From Diplonema papillatum (taxonomy: Eukaryota; Euglenozoa; Diplonemea; Diplonemida; Diplonemidae): DNA of 64,000 nucleotides. Location of the stretch: assembly GCA_030068145.1 (NCBI GenBank), contig JAPJBO010000397.1:1-64000 (forward strand). The letters run 5' to 3'. Below, one piece after another: positions 31,367-41,173 of the stretch (its first letter is position 1; each line of letters opens with the position of its first letter). The position numbers and the translations under genes are program-made. The notes beneath the pieces are model-generated. The model did no database searches. It was not told the origin of the DNA and was given only the letters and a program-made list of their open reading frames with translations.

Positions 31367-32828
31367 ATATTATGGTACGATGCCAAACCCCCCCCCCTTT
31401 GCACTAATAAATTTTTTTTTGATGTCACCCCATACTGGCACCTGTGTGGCCCAAAACGGTTCCCAAACGGTTTTTGGCGGGCTGAGTCGAGGTAAAGGGG
31501 TCTCTGAAGGCCCATGAATAGGCCCAGGTAGGCCCAGGGTGGGCCCCGGAGCAGGCACTCAGTGCGAGGGGGGGTGCCCCCAAAATGGGGTCATTTTCAA
31601 AGCCTCGCCACTACTCAAGCTAGTCAAACACCTTCTGGCCTCCAGCAGGAAACCCAGACTTCAAAACGACAAGATCGGCTGTGTTCCGCTGTAGATAGCC
31701 ACCAGCGGGTCCTCTTGAAGCCGAAGAATGTTCTCAGGGGTCACCGATAGCCCTACTTGGCCACCCCGCCTGCAGCGCCTGCGGTGGGCAGGCACACGTT
31801 GTAAATAGAGTGGGTGCAGCAGGTGCACCCTGCCTAGAATCCGGCTTTACCAGCAATACTAATTAAGAATTAAGGTTGACCCAGAAAAACGGAAACTAAG
31901 AGAGGAGAAAATGCCAAAGATCACGGGTCTGGAGTTCGTGGAGTGATCGGTGAGAGCAATGCAGAAGTTGTCGCCGTTTCATGAGGAAACGAGACGTGGT
32001 CAGTCCTTGCAGAGACGACTCGTAGCCAGCAGGACCTTTTGCGAAAAGGTCTCTGGTGAGGACCTGATCGGGTTCTTTCTCGCCCCAATGACAGAGGAGG
32101 AGAAGGTTGACATCTGGATGCGCCTTTCTGGTAGGCTTTCAGAAGCCTTCAACAGCCTTGACGACGAGGCGAGCCGGCGACGCATCGTGAGCGGTTTGCA
32201 CGTGCCCGGTACAGGGCTGTTGGAATGGTCGTGGGTGACAATCTCTGAAAGAACCGGGGAAAGGCTGCCGAGATTAGCGTTGGCGGGGGGGCCCACAGTC
32301 GTCATCTTGGTTCTTTTGCATTTTTCCACCTTGTCTCAAAAGCGGGTGAAGCCGGATTCTAGGCAGGGTGCACTTGCATACCACACATTCTAAGCGTGTG
32401 CCTGCCCACTGCTGGCGCTGCACACATGGGGCTAACTGTGACCCCCGAGAGCATTCTTCGGCTTCAAAAGGACCCGCTGGTGGCTATCTACGACTGAACA
32501 CAGCCGATCTTGTCGTTTTGAAGTCTGGGTTTCCCGCTGGAGGCCAGAAGGTGTTTGACTAGCTTGAGTAGTGGCGAGGCCCGAAAACGACCCCATTTTT
32601 GGGGGCTCTCCCCCTCGCGCTGAGTGCCCGCTCCGGGGCCCACCTGGGCCCACCTGGGCCCATTCGTGGGCCTTCGGAGACCCTCTACCTCGACTCAGCC
32701 CGTCAAAAACCGTTTGGGACCCGTTTTGGGCCACACAGATGGGGGTTCGGGGCCAGTATGGGGTGATGTCAAAAAGGTTTTTATTAGTGCAAAGGGGGGG
32801 GGGGGGGGGTTTGGCATCGTCTCATATA
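31367..32828. mobile_element. 1.46-kb element with long (about 480 bp) terminal inverted repeats
   Basis: The left arm 31367-31850 and the right arm about 32345-32828 are inverted copies (shared words ACGATGCCAAACCCCCC at the tips, TTTGCACTAATAAA, CGACTCAGCCCGTCAAAAAC on the right, GATTCTAGGCAGGGTGCA inside). A unique centre of about 490 bp holds most of a plus-strand frame (31959-32393, 144 codons; SPFHEETRRGQSLQRR, EEEKVDIWMRLSGRL) that runs into the right arm and matches no transposase I know. The flanks AAAACATA and CATGATCTCATGAT are nearly adjacent in the empty paralogous site at about 33395-33412, which fixes the insertion. A foldback or non-autonomous DNA transposon; superfamily unknown. 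Confidence 0.88.
31959..32393 (+). CDS. Hypothetical protein of the long-TIR element
   Basis: 144 codons from an ATG inside the element's unique centre. The middle is a plausible folded segment (CEKVSGEDLIGFFLAPMTEE, then EKVDIWMRLSGRLSEAFNSL), while the C-terminus is read from the inverted arm. No catalytic motif, zinc finger or membrane segment is convincing. It could be the remnant of an element-encoded accessory protein or chance. Its confinement to the centre argues that the centre once carried cargo. Confidence 0.3.
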   Translation: MQKLSPFHEETRRGQSLQRRLVASRTFCEKVSGEDLIGFFLAPMTEEEKVDIWMRLSGRLSEAFNSLDDEASRRRIVSGLHVPGTGLLEWSWVTISERTGERLPRLALAGGPTVVILVLLHFSTLSQKRVKPDSRQGALAYHTF

Positions 32829-33705
32829 CATGATCTCATGATGCTAAAGTTACAACATGCGATGACATGGTATGCGGCATGTTATCAAGACAACATGTGA
32901 AATCACGTATCATCTCCATAACGAGTAGACCATGCACCTGAATGCACCACTTGACCGTGTGTGCCTTTAGTTCTGAGGATCCCGACGCGTGTTTCACGCT
33001 GGGTCAGGTTGCGATCTGGCACTCTGGTACGCACTACTCTGCGAGAACGAAAGGGTTCAATGTCAGAGTGAAAGTTCTTTTTTAGAGTGCAAGTTCACGC
33101 AGAGATCCGGGGGGTTTTTGTGTGCTGCTGGGTTTCTCCGACACTGTTTTTCTACGTGCCTGGATGACAGGGGTCGCCTCGGCGTCGTCGCTGGAGGGGT
33201 CGGCCCGCGGCTGGGGAGGGGTGTGGACTCGGTGAGGTACGTGCGGTCCGGCGCGGCTGCCTGGGCTCGCGCGAAGCGGTTTGCTACCAGGAGCAAGGCG
33301 GTGGCCGTCCAAGCGAGCGCGGCGCAGGCGGAGAAGCCGACACTTCCTGTCGACACGCGACGTACTTGATATGAGGTTTCACATCGTATAAAACATAGCA
33401 TGTGATCTCATGATACTAAACTTACAACATGCGATGACATGGTTTTGCGGCATGTTATCAAGACAACATGTGAAATCACGTGTCATCTCCTTAACGAGTA
33501 GACCGTGCACCTGATTGTCCGTGTGAGCCTTTAGTTCTGAGGATCCTGACGCATGTTTCACTGGGTCAGATTGCGATCTGGCACTCTGGTACGCACTACG
33601 GTTTTCACTTTATCTGCAAGAACGAAAGGGTTCGATTCTCTCGGCTCTCTTTAAGAGTGAAAGTTCTTTTTTAGAGAGTGTGCTGCTGGGTTTCTCCGAG
33701 ACTGT
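32829..33705 (-). pseudogene. Tandem decayed copies of the MFS gene 3' end and flank
   Basis: Two units repeat the flank (TACAACATGCGATGACATGG, GTTATCAAGACAACATGTGA) at about 32850 and 33422. A coding-derived part at about 33120-33360 matches the last 70 or so codons (NRFARAQAAAPDRTYLTEST). Frames are shifted relative to the gene. One GTTCGCTTGA-type motif (AAGTTCACGCAGAGATCCGG) lies at 33083. Confidence 0.85.
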
Positions 33706-33709
33706 TTTT

Positions 33710-34995
33710 CTACGTTGCCTGGATGACAGGGGTTGCCTCGGCGTCGTCGCTGGAGGGGTCGGCCCGCGGCTGGGGGCGGGTGGGGAGGGGTGTGGACTCG
33801 GTGAGGTACGTGCGGTCCAGCGCGGCTGCCTGGGCTCGCGCGAAGCGGTTTGCCACCAGGAGCAGGGCGGTGGCCGTCCACGCGAGCGCGGCGCAGGCGG
33901 AGAACCCGACGCTGCCGATCGACACCTGCGTCAGCACGGCCCCCCACACCTGGATACACCACTCGACCGCTCCACCTGACCACGAGTGCGACACCGCCGG
34001 CACCGCCCTGCACGCCTTGCTCAAAGCCGGTCCAATGAACCCAAGTGACGCCAGGCCAGCCATCGACATCAAGCAAATCGTTGCGACGTACGATGCTGTG
34101 AACCCGATCGTGTCCTGCAGGTAACCCACGATGATGATCAAAGTGACAGACGCCGAGCAAACGAAGAAGCACGCAGTAATGAGATTGTCGACCTTGTCCG
34201 ATTTGAAGGTTCCAAACGTCAGCCCGCCGATCACTCCGGTGAAGATGAACGCGAAGTTGGTCCACGCCGTGTCGTGCGTCGTGAACTTGCTGAACACCTC
34301 GCCCTGGATCGCCGGGATCGTGAAGCTGATCCCGCCGAGCGCCGAGTAGCAGAGCAGCTGGAAGAGGAAGCTTTTGCTGGCGGCCAGCACTTTTATGTTC
34401 TGCACGAACTCCTCCACGAACGAAGAGTCCGAGCCCTCGGGCAACCCGGCCGGCGGGCCTGGGGGGCTTTGCGATGCGTTGACTGCGGAGTCGAGGTGGT
34501 CGGGGTGCTGCGGTATTTCGAGCGTCTGCGTTTCTTCGGCGGGGCGCTGCCGGTGGAAAGCGAAGAACAACAGGAGCGAGAGGCTGACGAAGAACGCCTG
34601 GATGCGGAGCAGGTCTTTGTAGTCTTCCTTCGTGTCGACGCCGTACGGCATCAGCAGCGATCCCAGGCACCAGCCGGCGTAGTTCGCCTGCACCCCGATC
34701 GACGTCGCGAGCTGCCGCGGAGTACCCTTGACGAACCACTGCTGCGGGACGTGGGCCACCGAGGTGATGATGACCGCGGCCGAGCAGCCAATGAACACCG
34801 ACGAGAGCAGCGCGATGGCGTACGACTCGCGGTCGATCGACAGGTACCGCAGCCAGGCGCCGATGACGTTGCACAGCACGCCGACGCCGGTGACGACGAC
34901 GTTGTAGCGGTCGAGCAGGTACGAGACCGGAAACGCGAACGGCAGCACCGCGAGCAGCGACGCTGAATACAAAAAGTTTAGCGAGCCGTCGCCAA
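33710..34995 (-). CDS. FLVCR/SLC49-like MFS transporter, main exon
   Basis: Encodes most of a major facilitator transporter. Hydrophobic segments alternate with short loops: LYSASLLAVLPFAFPVSYLL then DRYNVV, a cytoplasmic-loop signature; GVLCNVIGAWLRYL; SVFIGCSAAVIITSV; and QWFVKGTPRQLATSIG with ANYAGWCLGSLLMP, closely resembling the ERATATSI...N..G..LG.LL.P pattern of the FLVCR/SLC49 family (choline, ethanolamine or haem carriers). A 50-residue polar loop precedes the second half (FLFQLLCYSALGGISFTIPA; FAFIFTGVIGGLTFG; CLMSMAGLASLGFIGPAL; WTATALLLVANRFA). It ends at TAG 33710 after a Pro/Asp-rich tail. Substrate cannot be assigned. The exon start is near the KESLGGIGDG codons at about 34995; the junction is discussed under exon 1. 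Confidence 0.8.
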
Positions 34996-35289
34996 TGCCC
35001 CCCAAGCTTTCCTTCGCGATGCTGTGCGTGTGAGTTGAAGTCCATGGCTGGAAGCGGTAACGTCTGATGCGGAGCTGGGTGAAGCCCGTGGCTTGAAGTA
35101 GGAAAACGTCTGAAGCGAAGTATAGCCCGATTGTCACTTTCGCCAGTCGGTTTTGAGTGTCCGACACGTTTTCAGGTCCTGTGACTCCTCTCCGAAGGGC
35201 GGGTGGGGCGGGATCCTTCGGAGGACGGACAGAGCGGCCGCTTCTTCATCCGGCATTCGGTTCAAGACTTCTGCTTTCATGTGATGTTA

Positions 35290-35390
35290 GCCGCACGGGG
35301 CTTCGGCCCCGTGCAACGGCTGAATGGTTTGCAACACAGGCCTGTCTCACACAGACAGGCAAGCTGTTTCAAACTCCTAAGGGTGGGGTG
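35290..35390 (-). other. Two adjacent stable hairpins in the MFS intron
   Basis: Hairpin 1 (35290-35321): AGCCG + CACGGGGC, TTCG loop, GCCCCGTG, bulge CAA, CGGCT. Hairpin 2 (about 35328-35376): GTTTG, then ACAG and GCCTGTCT, loop CACAC, AGACAGGC, CTGT, CAAAC with small bulges. On the gene strand an ACA follows hairpin 1 directly. It may be a structured intronic RNA, though no two-sided internal loop typical of H/ACA guides is visible. Confidence 0.55.
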
Positions 35391-35439
35391 CGGTCTAGGT
35401 GGTCTCCTGGATGCTGGTGCGATCGAACCGGGGGGGGGA

Positions 35440-35648
35440 GCATACTCTTCAACGGTTGCGAAGTTCATGAACATGAACGAATTGCAAGCGGTGTTGTAGC
35501 AGAAGGCGAGCAAGACGAGCCATCGACTGCTCTGCATCGCCTCCTGGTCCGCCTTCTCTGCGGTAAAGTCGGGACTTCCCCTGCCGGTTTCGTGCAGGTT
35601 TGGGTCGGTGAACGTGGCGTAGTCAAGCGAACGTCGCTTGCCGTCCAT
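35440..35648 (-). CDS. FLVCR/SLC49-like MFS transporter, exon 1
   Basis: ATG at 35648. A polar N-terminus of about 40 residues precedes the first membrane segment SSRWLVLLAFCYNTACNSFM, then FMNFATVEEYA, which corresponds to the family's first helix and the loop after it. In related transporters the next residues match the start of exon 2, so the two exons join around EEYA/KESLGG. No GT donor fits in phase near the TATGCTCCCCCCCCC end, and no AG acceptor fits before CATCGCGAAGG. The two sides share only GC at the putative junction. A non-canonical intron, or a short missing exon, is possible. Confidence 0.7.
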
Positions 35649-35884
35649 GCACCGGGATACGGGTTTCTTCCCTATGTTGCCCTTTTCTCCCCTTTTCTTT
35701 CCCTGCTGCTATTGTGTTTCAGAATCGTCGGTATGTTTTCTCATTCTCGTCTTCGGTTGACTGTAGACGTATAGGGTACTACAGGGGTACCGTTCGGGAT
35801 GGCTCGACTAGGCCATTGTTGTCGCCGAAGAAGAAGTGAGGCGATCCAGCGTCGCTGTCCCGTGGCGCAACACGGAATCTTGTT

Positions 35885-36000
35885 TGTGCGCACTAGCGGA
35901 ACTCCTTGTTAGTAAGTATTGGTTGGTACTAAAGATTCGTAGTTGGCTGCGTACTACATGAAACTTACCAATAGCAGGTGAGCTCCGCGAGTGCGCACTA
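35885..36000 (-). repeat. Hairpin repeat E, copy with both ends
   Basis: The left end GTGCGCACTAGCGGAACTCC is the inverted repeat of the right end GAGCTCCGCGAGTGCGCAC, enclosing TACTACATGAAACTTACCAA and a TAGCAGGTGAG segment. This copy shows the family to be a foldback element of about 110 bp. Other copies: 9438-9478, 20437, 20873, 27574, 36346, 61476 and within the 10.8-12.0 kb array. Confidence 0.8.
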
Positions 36001-36830
36001 ACAAAAAGAGGAAACGCGATATGCCGCACCCACGAGGGTTCCTTGACGTATTCAGAATCCTTGCGTTGGAGAATTCTTGCACTTCGCGCCATCGTTTAGT
36101 CTGCAAGACTGAGTTCATTTCGAACTGCGGCCGAGTCGCAGTTGCGCACGTCCTTGGTGGTGGCGTTTGGCTGTGCGAACCCGAAGGCTTCATAATGGTC
36201 GAAAAAGGGGGAACAAAGCGGGATAACCCTATATTCACAGCTAGCAAGATAAAAGAGAAGTACGGAAAGGACGGGTTCCGGGAGGGGAGACTGCCCGATC
36301 GTGTTCGGTTACCTTCCCGGAAAGGAACACTTCGCGGTACCGTGGTTTGTACCCACCAGCGGAACTCACCTGCTTAGGCAAGTCGGCTCCTTGCCAAAGA
36401 CTGCCGCCTTTGAGTGCGGCCTTCAAAAGGAGTGGATCCCCTGGTGGACCAACTTCGGACAATTTGCCACACGGGTGTGGGCAAGATTTGTGGCAATGTC
36501 GCCACTCTGTGGCAATCATGGTGACCAGGCCTGCCCTGGGGGCCCAGCAACCGTGGCCAACAGCGAATGACGAACGTGTGCTCCCGCTCGACATGTCTGC
36601 AGCCGTAGACAGGGGTGTACACCCGCCTCACGAGCTAGATACAGGGATGCCTTGTTCCTGTTAACTTCGGTTGGACTAGGGTTGGTAATGTGTTCACTGA
36701 CGAGTTTCTCGGATGGGTGTCCATCCCCGAACGCCTGCGTTCCGCTTGAAAACTCTTGGAATCTGTAGAAGACCGGGCAGGCGTAGCATGCGGTTTTTAC
36801 CACGATGGGCACTTTCTCACGAGCTCGGCG
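36001..36830. other. Spacer, no gene recognised
   Basis: Short frames on both strands without domains. One partial repeat E end at 36346 (CCAGCGGAACTCACCTGCTT). Confidence 0.4.
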
Positions 36831-36837
36831 GAGAGAT

Positions 36838-36995
36838 TTCGTACAACTTCAGCCAGCGGACTCGTTGTTCTTGATGGCACCGCCTCCCCTGCCTTCCGGC
36901 GGCCACGAGTGCATGCCTCAGGCAGTGGCGTGCACTTTTACGACGATGCTCGTACATGCTCAGCACTGGACCTTTTGAGTACAGGCAGTAAGCAT
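36838..36995 (-). pseudogene. Decayed copy of the ARM/HEAT gene 3' end
   Basis: CAACTTCAGCCAGCGGACTC at 36842 matches the gene's stop-codon region (37030), and GCCTTCCGGCGGCCACGA matches 37265-37285. The intervening codons are deleted or scrambled. Confidence 0.65.
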
Positions 36996-37037
36996 GCACT
37001 CTCTCACGAACTGGGCTAGACCAGACCGCACCCAACT

Positions 37038-38393
37038 TCAGCCAGCAGACTCGTTCTTCTTGATGAACTCACTCTCGAACTGCGTGCCGTAGAAGATCTG
37101 TCGTCGGAGGACGAACGGTTCGGGTGCGAGCTGCTGTTGGATGAGGGCGCGAGCGGCCGGCAGGTCGGCCAGAAGCCGGATGGCATGGTTGCAGTTGGTG
37201 ATGATGCGCGGGATGTCCTGCACGTCGTCTCCGTGCTCCGTGACCGAGGCCACCGGCTCCCCCGCCTTCCGGGCGGCCACGATGGGCTCGTACATGGCGT
37301 TCGCGGCCTTGAGCAGCTTGACCAGCAGGTACCGGATGTCAACGTGCGTCCCCGCAGGGCACTGCACCCGCGGCGGGTCGAACAACGACACTACGCCCGC
37401 CCGCTTCGTCTCCGCCTTGACGAACAGCGCTGCGACGGCGCCCGTCACGGCTGCCTTCACCTTCAGCAGCTTCGTCGGGAACTTCGCCACGTGGAACAGC
37501 AGGAGTCCGAGGGTTTTCGGCATCAGGTTCACCTCCGTCGACATCACCTTCCCGAAGTCGTCGAGCGCGATGTTCCAAATGACGTTGAGCGCGTGCTCCA
37601 CGTAGGCGACCGTGGACGCGTCGTACGACCAATCCTCCGCGGCGACAATTTTTTCGAGGGTTTGGTTCAAGAACTGGAAGACCGAATCGCACAGTGCGAT
37701 CTGGAGCCCTTTTTCGAACGTCGTGAGCAGCTCGAGGCACTTCACCGCCGACGTGCGCAGCGCCGGCCCGTCTTCCGTGAGGTTCTTCGCGAGCGCCGCC
37801 ACGACACCTTTCGCAAGCCGATCAGCATCCTCGTCGCTTCCCGCGCGCGGCGGCACCTTCGTCGTGACACCTTCCGGCAGCTTCTCCCCCAGCAGCAGCC
37901 CCCGGCCGACCCAGCTGAACGCGACTTGCCTCAAGGCGTTGCATGCCGCAACGCGTGCCGCGTCGTCGGTAGTGCCCTTCGCGTCCAACACGGCGACCAT
38001 GACCTCGACGCTGCCTTTGTTGTACAAGGCCACCGCGCCGGCGGGAACCATCGCGATTTGCCGGAAAGAGAGGCAGGCCAGCTCGTCGCACTTGGCGGAA
38101 AATCTGCACGGCGGGGAGGACACTGCGTTCAGCCCGGGTATTAGCCCGCCGCCGACGAGGCGCGAGACGAGCTCGCAGCTCGCCAGCTGCTTCAGGAGGT
38201 GGGCCAGGGCCTCCTCCTTGTCGGCGGAGTCGCTGTCGTCGGACAGCACGCGGATGCCGTCTTCGACGCCCCAGAACCCGAAGCCGGCGCCCTTCCCGCG
38301 CCCAGGCTTTCCCTCGGCTTGCTGGCAGCTGTACGCGTGGCGGTGCCTCAGGGAGTCCGACACCTGGTACGAAACGCTGCTGTCGAGGTCCAT
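37038..38393 (-). CDS. ARM/HEAT-repeat protein
   Basis: 451 residues from ATG at 38393 (MDLDSSVSYQVSD) to TGA at 37038. After a Gly-rich N-terminus (GKGAGFGFWGV) it is almost wholly helical, with armadillo-like phrases: ELVSRLVGGGLIPGLNAV, LSFRQIAMVPAGAVALYNKG, VAACNALRQVAFSWVGRG, ALRTSAVKCLELLTTFEKGL, VAYVEHALNVIWNIALDDFG and NHAIRLLADLPAARALIQQQ. Such proteins are scaffolds. The overall shape recalls the ciliary ARM protein RSPH14, but I would not assign that name. The frame stays open upstream through copies of the 5' part, so the true start could be in a further 5' exon; the ATG follows a plausible acceptor (GGAAGGTCCAG). Alternative: a short intron around TGCAG at 38110. Confidence 0.65.
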   Translation of the reverse strand: MDLDSSVSYQVSDSLRHRHAYSCQQAEGKPGRGKGAGFGFWGVEDGIRVLSDDSDSADKEEALAHLLKQLASCELVSRLVGGGLIPGLNAVSSPPCRFSAKCDELACLSFRQIAMVPAGAVALYNKGSVEVMVAVLDAKGTTDDAARVAACNALRQVAFSWVGRGLLLGEKLPEGVTTKVPPRAGSDEDADRLAKGVVAALAKNLTEDGPALRTSAVKCLELLTTFEKGLQIALCDSVFQFLNQTLEKIVAAEDWSYDASTVAYVEHALNVIWNIALDDFGKVMSTEVNLMPKTLGLLLFHVAKFPTKLLKVKAAVTGAVAALFVKAETKRAGVVSLFDPPRVQCPAGTHVDIRYLLVKLLKAANAMYEPIVAARKAGEPVASVTEHGDDVQDIPRIITNCNHAIRLLADLPAARALIQQQLAPEPFVLRRQIFYGTQFESEFIKKNESAG

Positions 38394-40155
38394 GTTCTGG
38401 ACCTTCCACCCCTTGTTATCCCACCCAGGTTCTGGAGTTGAGTTATTTGAGACAACGAAAGATACAGTGTTGAGAGAGAAAGAGAGAGAATTCCCATCGC
38501 TGGATTTAACAATAGTACCCTTCCCTGGGCAGTGTCTTATGCGACAACAGATAGCGCGTTGAACCTGGGGATCAGCCCGCCGCCGACGAGGCGCGAGACG
38601 AGCTCGCAGCTCGCCAGCTGCTTCGGGAGGTGGGCCAGGGCCTCCTCCTTGTCGGCGGAGTCGCTGTCGTCGGACAGCACGCAGATGCTGTCTGCAACGC
38701 CCCAGAACCCGAAGCCGGCGCCCTTCCCGCGCCCAGGCTTCCCCTCGGCCTGCTGGCAGCTGTACGCGTGAAACACTGCTGTCGAGGTCCATGTTCTGGA
38801 CCTTCCACCCCTTGTTATCCCACCCAGGTTCTGGAGTTGAGTTATTTGAGACAGCGAAAGAAACACGCATCAGGTACAAAGACTTCGGAGGGGAGGAAGA
38901 CTTTGTATCGATACAGTGTTGAGAGAGAAAGAGAGAATTCCCATCGCTGGATTTAACAATAGTACCCTTCCCTGGGCAGTGTCTGATGCGACAAAAGTTA
39001 GCCCAGCGTTGAACCTGGGGGTCAGCCCGCCGACCAGGCGCGAGACGAGCTCGCAGCTCGCCAGCTGCTTCAGGAGGTGGATCAGGGCCTCCTCCTTGTC
39101 GGCGGAGTCGCTGTCGTCGGACAGCACGCGGATGCCGTCTGCAACGCCCCAGAACCCGAAGCCGGCGCCCTTCCCGCGCCCAGGCTTTCCCTCGGCTTGC
39201 TGGCAGCTGTACGCGTGGCGGTGCCTCAGGGAGTCCGACACCTGGTACGAAACGCTGCTGTCGAGGTCCATGTTCTGGACCTTCCACCCCTTGTTATCCC
39301 ACCCAGGTTCTGGAGTTGAGTTATTTGAGACAACGAAAGATACAGTGTTGAGAGAGAAAGAGAGAGAATTCCCATCGCTGGATTTAACAATAGTACCCTT
39401 CCCTGGGCAGTGTCTTATGCGACAACAGATAGCGCGTTGAACCTGGGGATCAGCCCGCCGCCGACGAGGCGCGAGACGAGCTCGCAGCTCGCCAGCTGCT
39501 TCGGGAGGTGGGCCAGGGCCTCCTCCTTGTCGGCGGAGTCGCTGTCGTCGGACAGCACGCAGATGCTGTCTGCAACGCCCCAGAACCCGAAGCCGGCGCC
39601 CTTCCCGCGCCCAGGCTTCCCCTCGGCCTGCTGGCAGCTGTACGCGTGAAACACTGCTGTCGAGGTCCATGTTCTGGACCTTCCACCCCTTGTTATCCCA
39701 CCCAGGTTCTGGAGTTGAGTTATTTGAGACAGCGAAAGAAACACGCATCAGGTACAAAGACTTCGGAGGGGAGGAAGACTTTGTATCGATACAGTGTTGA
39801 GAGAGAAAGAGAGAATTCCCATCGCTGGATTTAACAATAGTACCCTTCCCTGGGCAGTGTCTGATGCGACAAAAGTTAGCCCAGCGTTGAACCTGGGGGT
39901 CAGCCCGCCGACCAGGCGCGAGACGAGCTCGCAGCTCGCCAGCTGCTTCAGGAGGTGGATCAGGGCCTCCTCCTTGTCGGCGGAGTCGCTGTCGTCGGAC
40001 AGCACGCGGATGCCGTCTGCAACGCCCCAGAACCCGAAGCCGGCGCCCTTCCCGCGCCCAGGCTTCCCCTCGGCCTGCTGGCAGCTGTACGCGTGAAACA
40101 CTGCTATGTTCTGGACCGTCCACCCCTTGTTATCCCACCCAGGTTCTGGAGTTGA
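38394..40155 (-). repeat. Higher-order array of the ARM/HEAT gene 5' exon
   Basis: Four more copies of the exon segment (AYSCQQAEGKPGRGKGAGFG through SRLVGG) lie upstream of the gene, at about 38572, 39024, 39450 and 39902. Alternate spacings of 452 and 426 bp give a two-unit period of 878 bp: units A (38572 and 39450) end CCCAG|GTTCAACGCG, units B (39024 and 39902) lack three bases of the Gly run. Same-type units are almost identical; A and B differ more. Each includes flank GAGAGAATTCCCATCGCTGG and, in most, the ATG and acceptor region. One could splice from any copy, but no complete gene is present in them. Confidence 0.92.
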
Positions 40156-40159
40156 GGTC

Positions 40160-41015
40160 TTCTAGATAACGAAAGAAACCCCTGGATACGAAACGGTGGT
40201 ATCTAATTTATGGAAAGAAACACGTTATCAGGTAGATAGACTTCGGGGGGGGAAGACTTTGCAACTATAGAGCGTTGGCGGGTGTGAAAGAGAGAGAAGC
40301 CCTACTGCCGCGTTCGTCGAACGGTTGAGAGCAATCTTCCCTGGCTAACGTCTGAAGCGACAAAAGATAGCGTTGGCGGGTGTGTGAGGAGAGAAGTCCT
40401 TCCGCGGTATTTGCCAGCCGGCTATTCTGAAGTTACTATAGCAGCGAAACCGGAAGCGCCGTGGGCGAGAAAGGGCAGACAAACAGGTGGGCGGTTAGTC
40501 CGTCGGGGCTAGACAGTTACGGCGATTAAGAGCAGAGAGCAGCTGGCAGTGGTGTGGTAGTGGTGAGTGTCGCTCCAGCGCAGAGCAAGTTTGCCAGAAG
40601 ACGCGGAGCAGGTGGCGAACAACTTTGCACGAGGCGACACGAGGGGAAACCACCCCCAACAAAAACGAAGAGCCCCAAACGGGAGAGAAACCCGAAAGAG
40701 CGCGCAACTGCTCCAGCATTCCCTCCCTAAACTTCCCCTCAAAATTCGGGCCTCGGCACGAGCCAGAAAGCTCCCCAACCGGACTTCCGGAGCCGACCTC
40801 GGAAACCGTTATGGCCAGGTGCATTCATGTTCCCTCTCAAAAGGCTGAGGCCCAGCCTCCGTTTGTTGTCCTAGTGAGCTCTATACATGGAACTTTGATC
40901 GCTCCTTCACCCTGCAGACGGTGGGCCGGTCAATGGTCCGCTTCTGGCTGGTCAGCTTGAAGGGCAACCTTGCATTCAGCATAATTCTAGGAGCCACGAG
41001 CCCGCATCCTGCGGC
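40160..41015. other. Spacer, no gene recognised
   Basis: Begins with decayed flank sequence of the array (GAAAGAAACACGTTATCAGG, two GCGTTGGCGGGTGTG words). The rest has short frames only. Confidence 0.45.
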
Positions 41016-41021
41016 ACGATC

Positions 41022-41173
41022 TAAAGGGGGGGTCGAATAGTAACAGGTATTCGACACACGCCTTTGCTATTTTGTGACCCTCCTACTGTTCGACGCATCA
41101 TGCCTCCCCGAATAATATTCTAGCATTCGACGAATCGAATAATAACACAGGGTGTATTCGACCCGTCCCTTTA
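41022..41173. mobile_element. 152-bp MITE with TAAAGGG...GGGTCGAATA ends
   Basis: The left end TAAAGGGGGGGTCGAATA and the right end (reverse complement) TAAAGGGACGGGTCGAATA form about 19-bp inverted repeats. Subterminal copies of TTCGAC and TCGAATA recur inside. TA at both ends fits a TA duplication. No coding capacity. Confidence 0.75.

Noticed and set aside
33600-33660. Possible Pol III box B (GGTTCGATTCTC) near 33640
   Set aside because: The related copy at 33058 reads GGTTCAATGTC and no box A lies at the right distance; judged coincidental.
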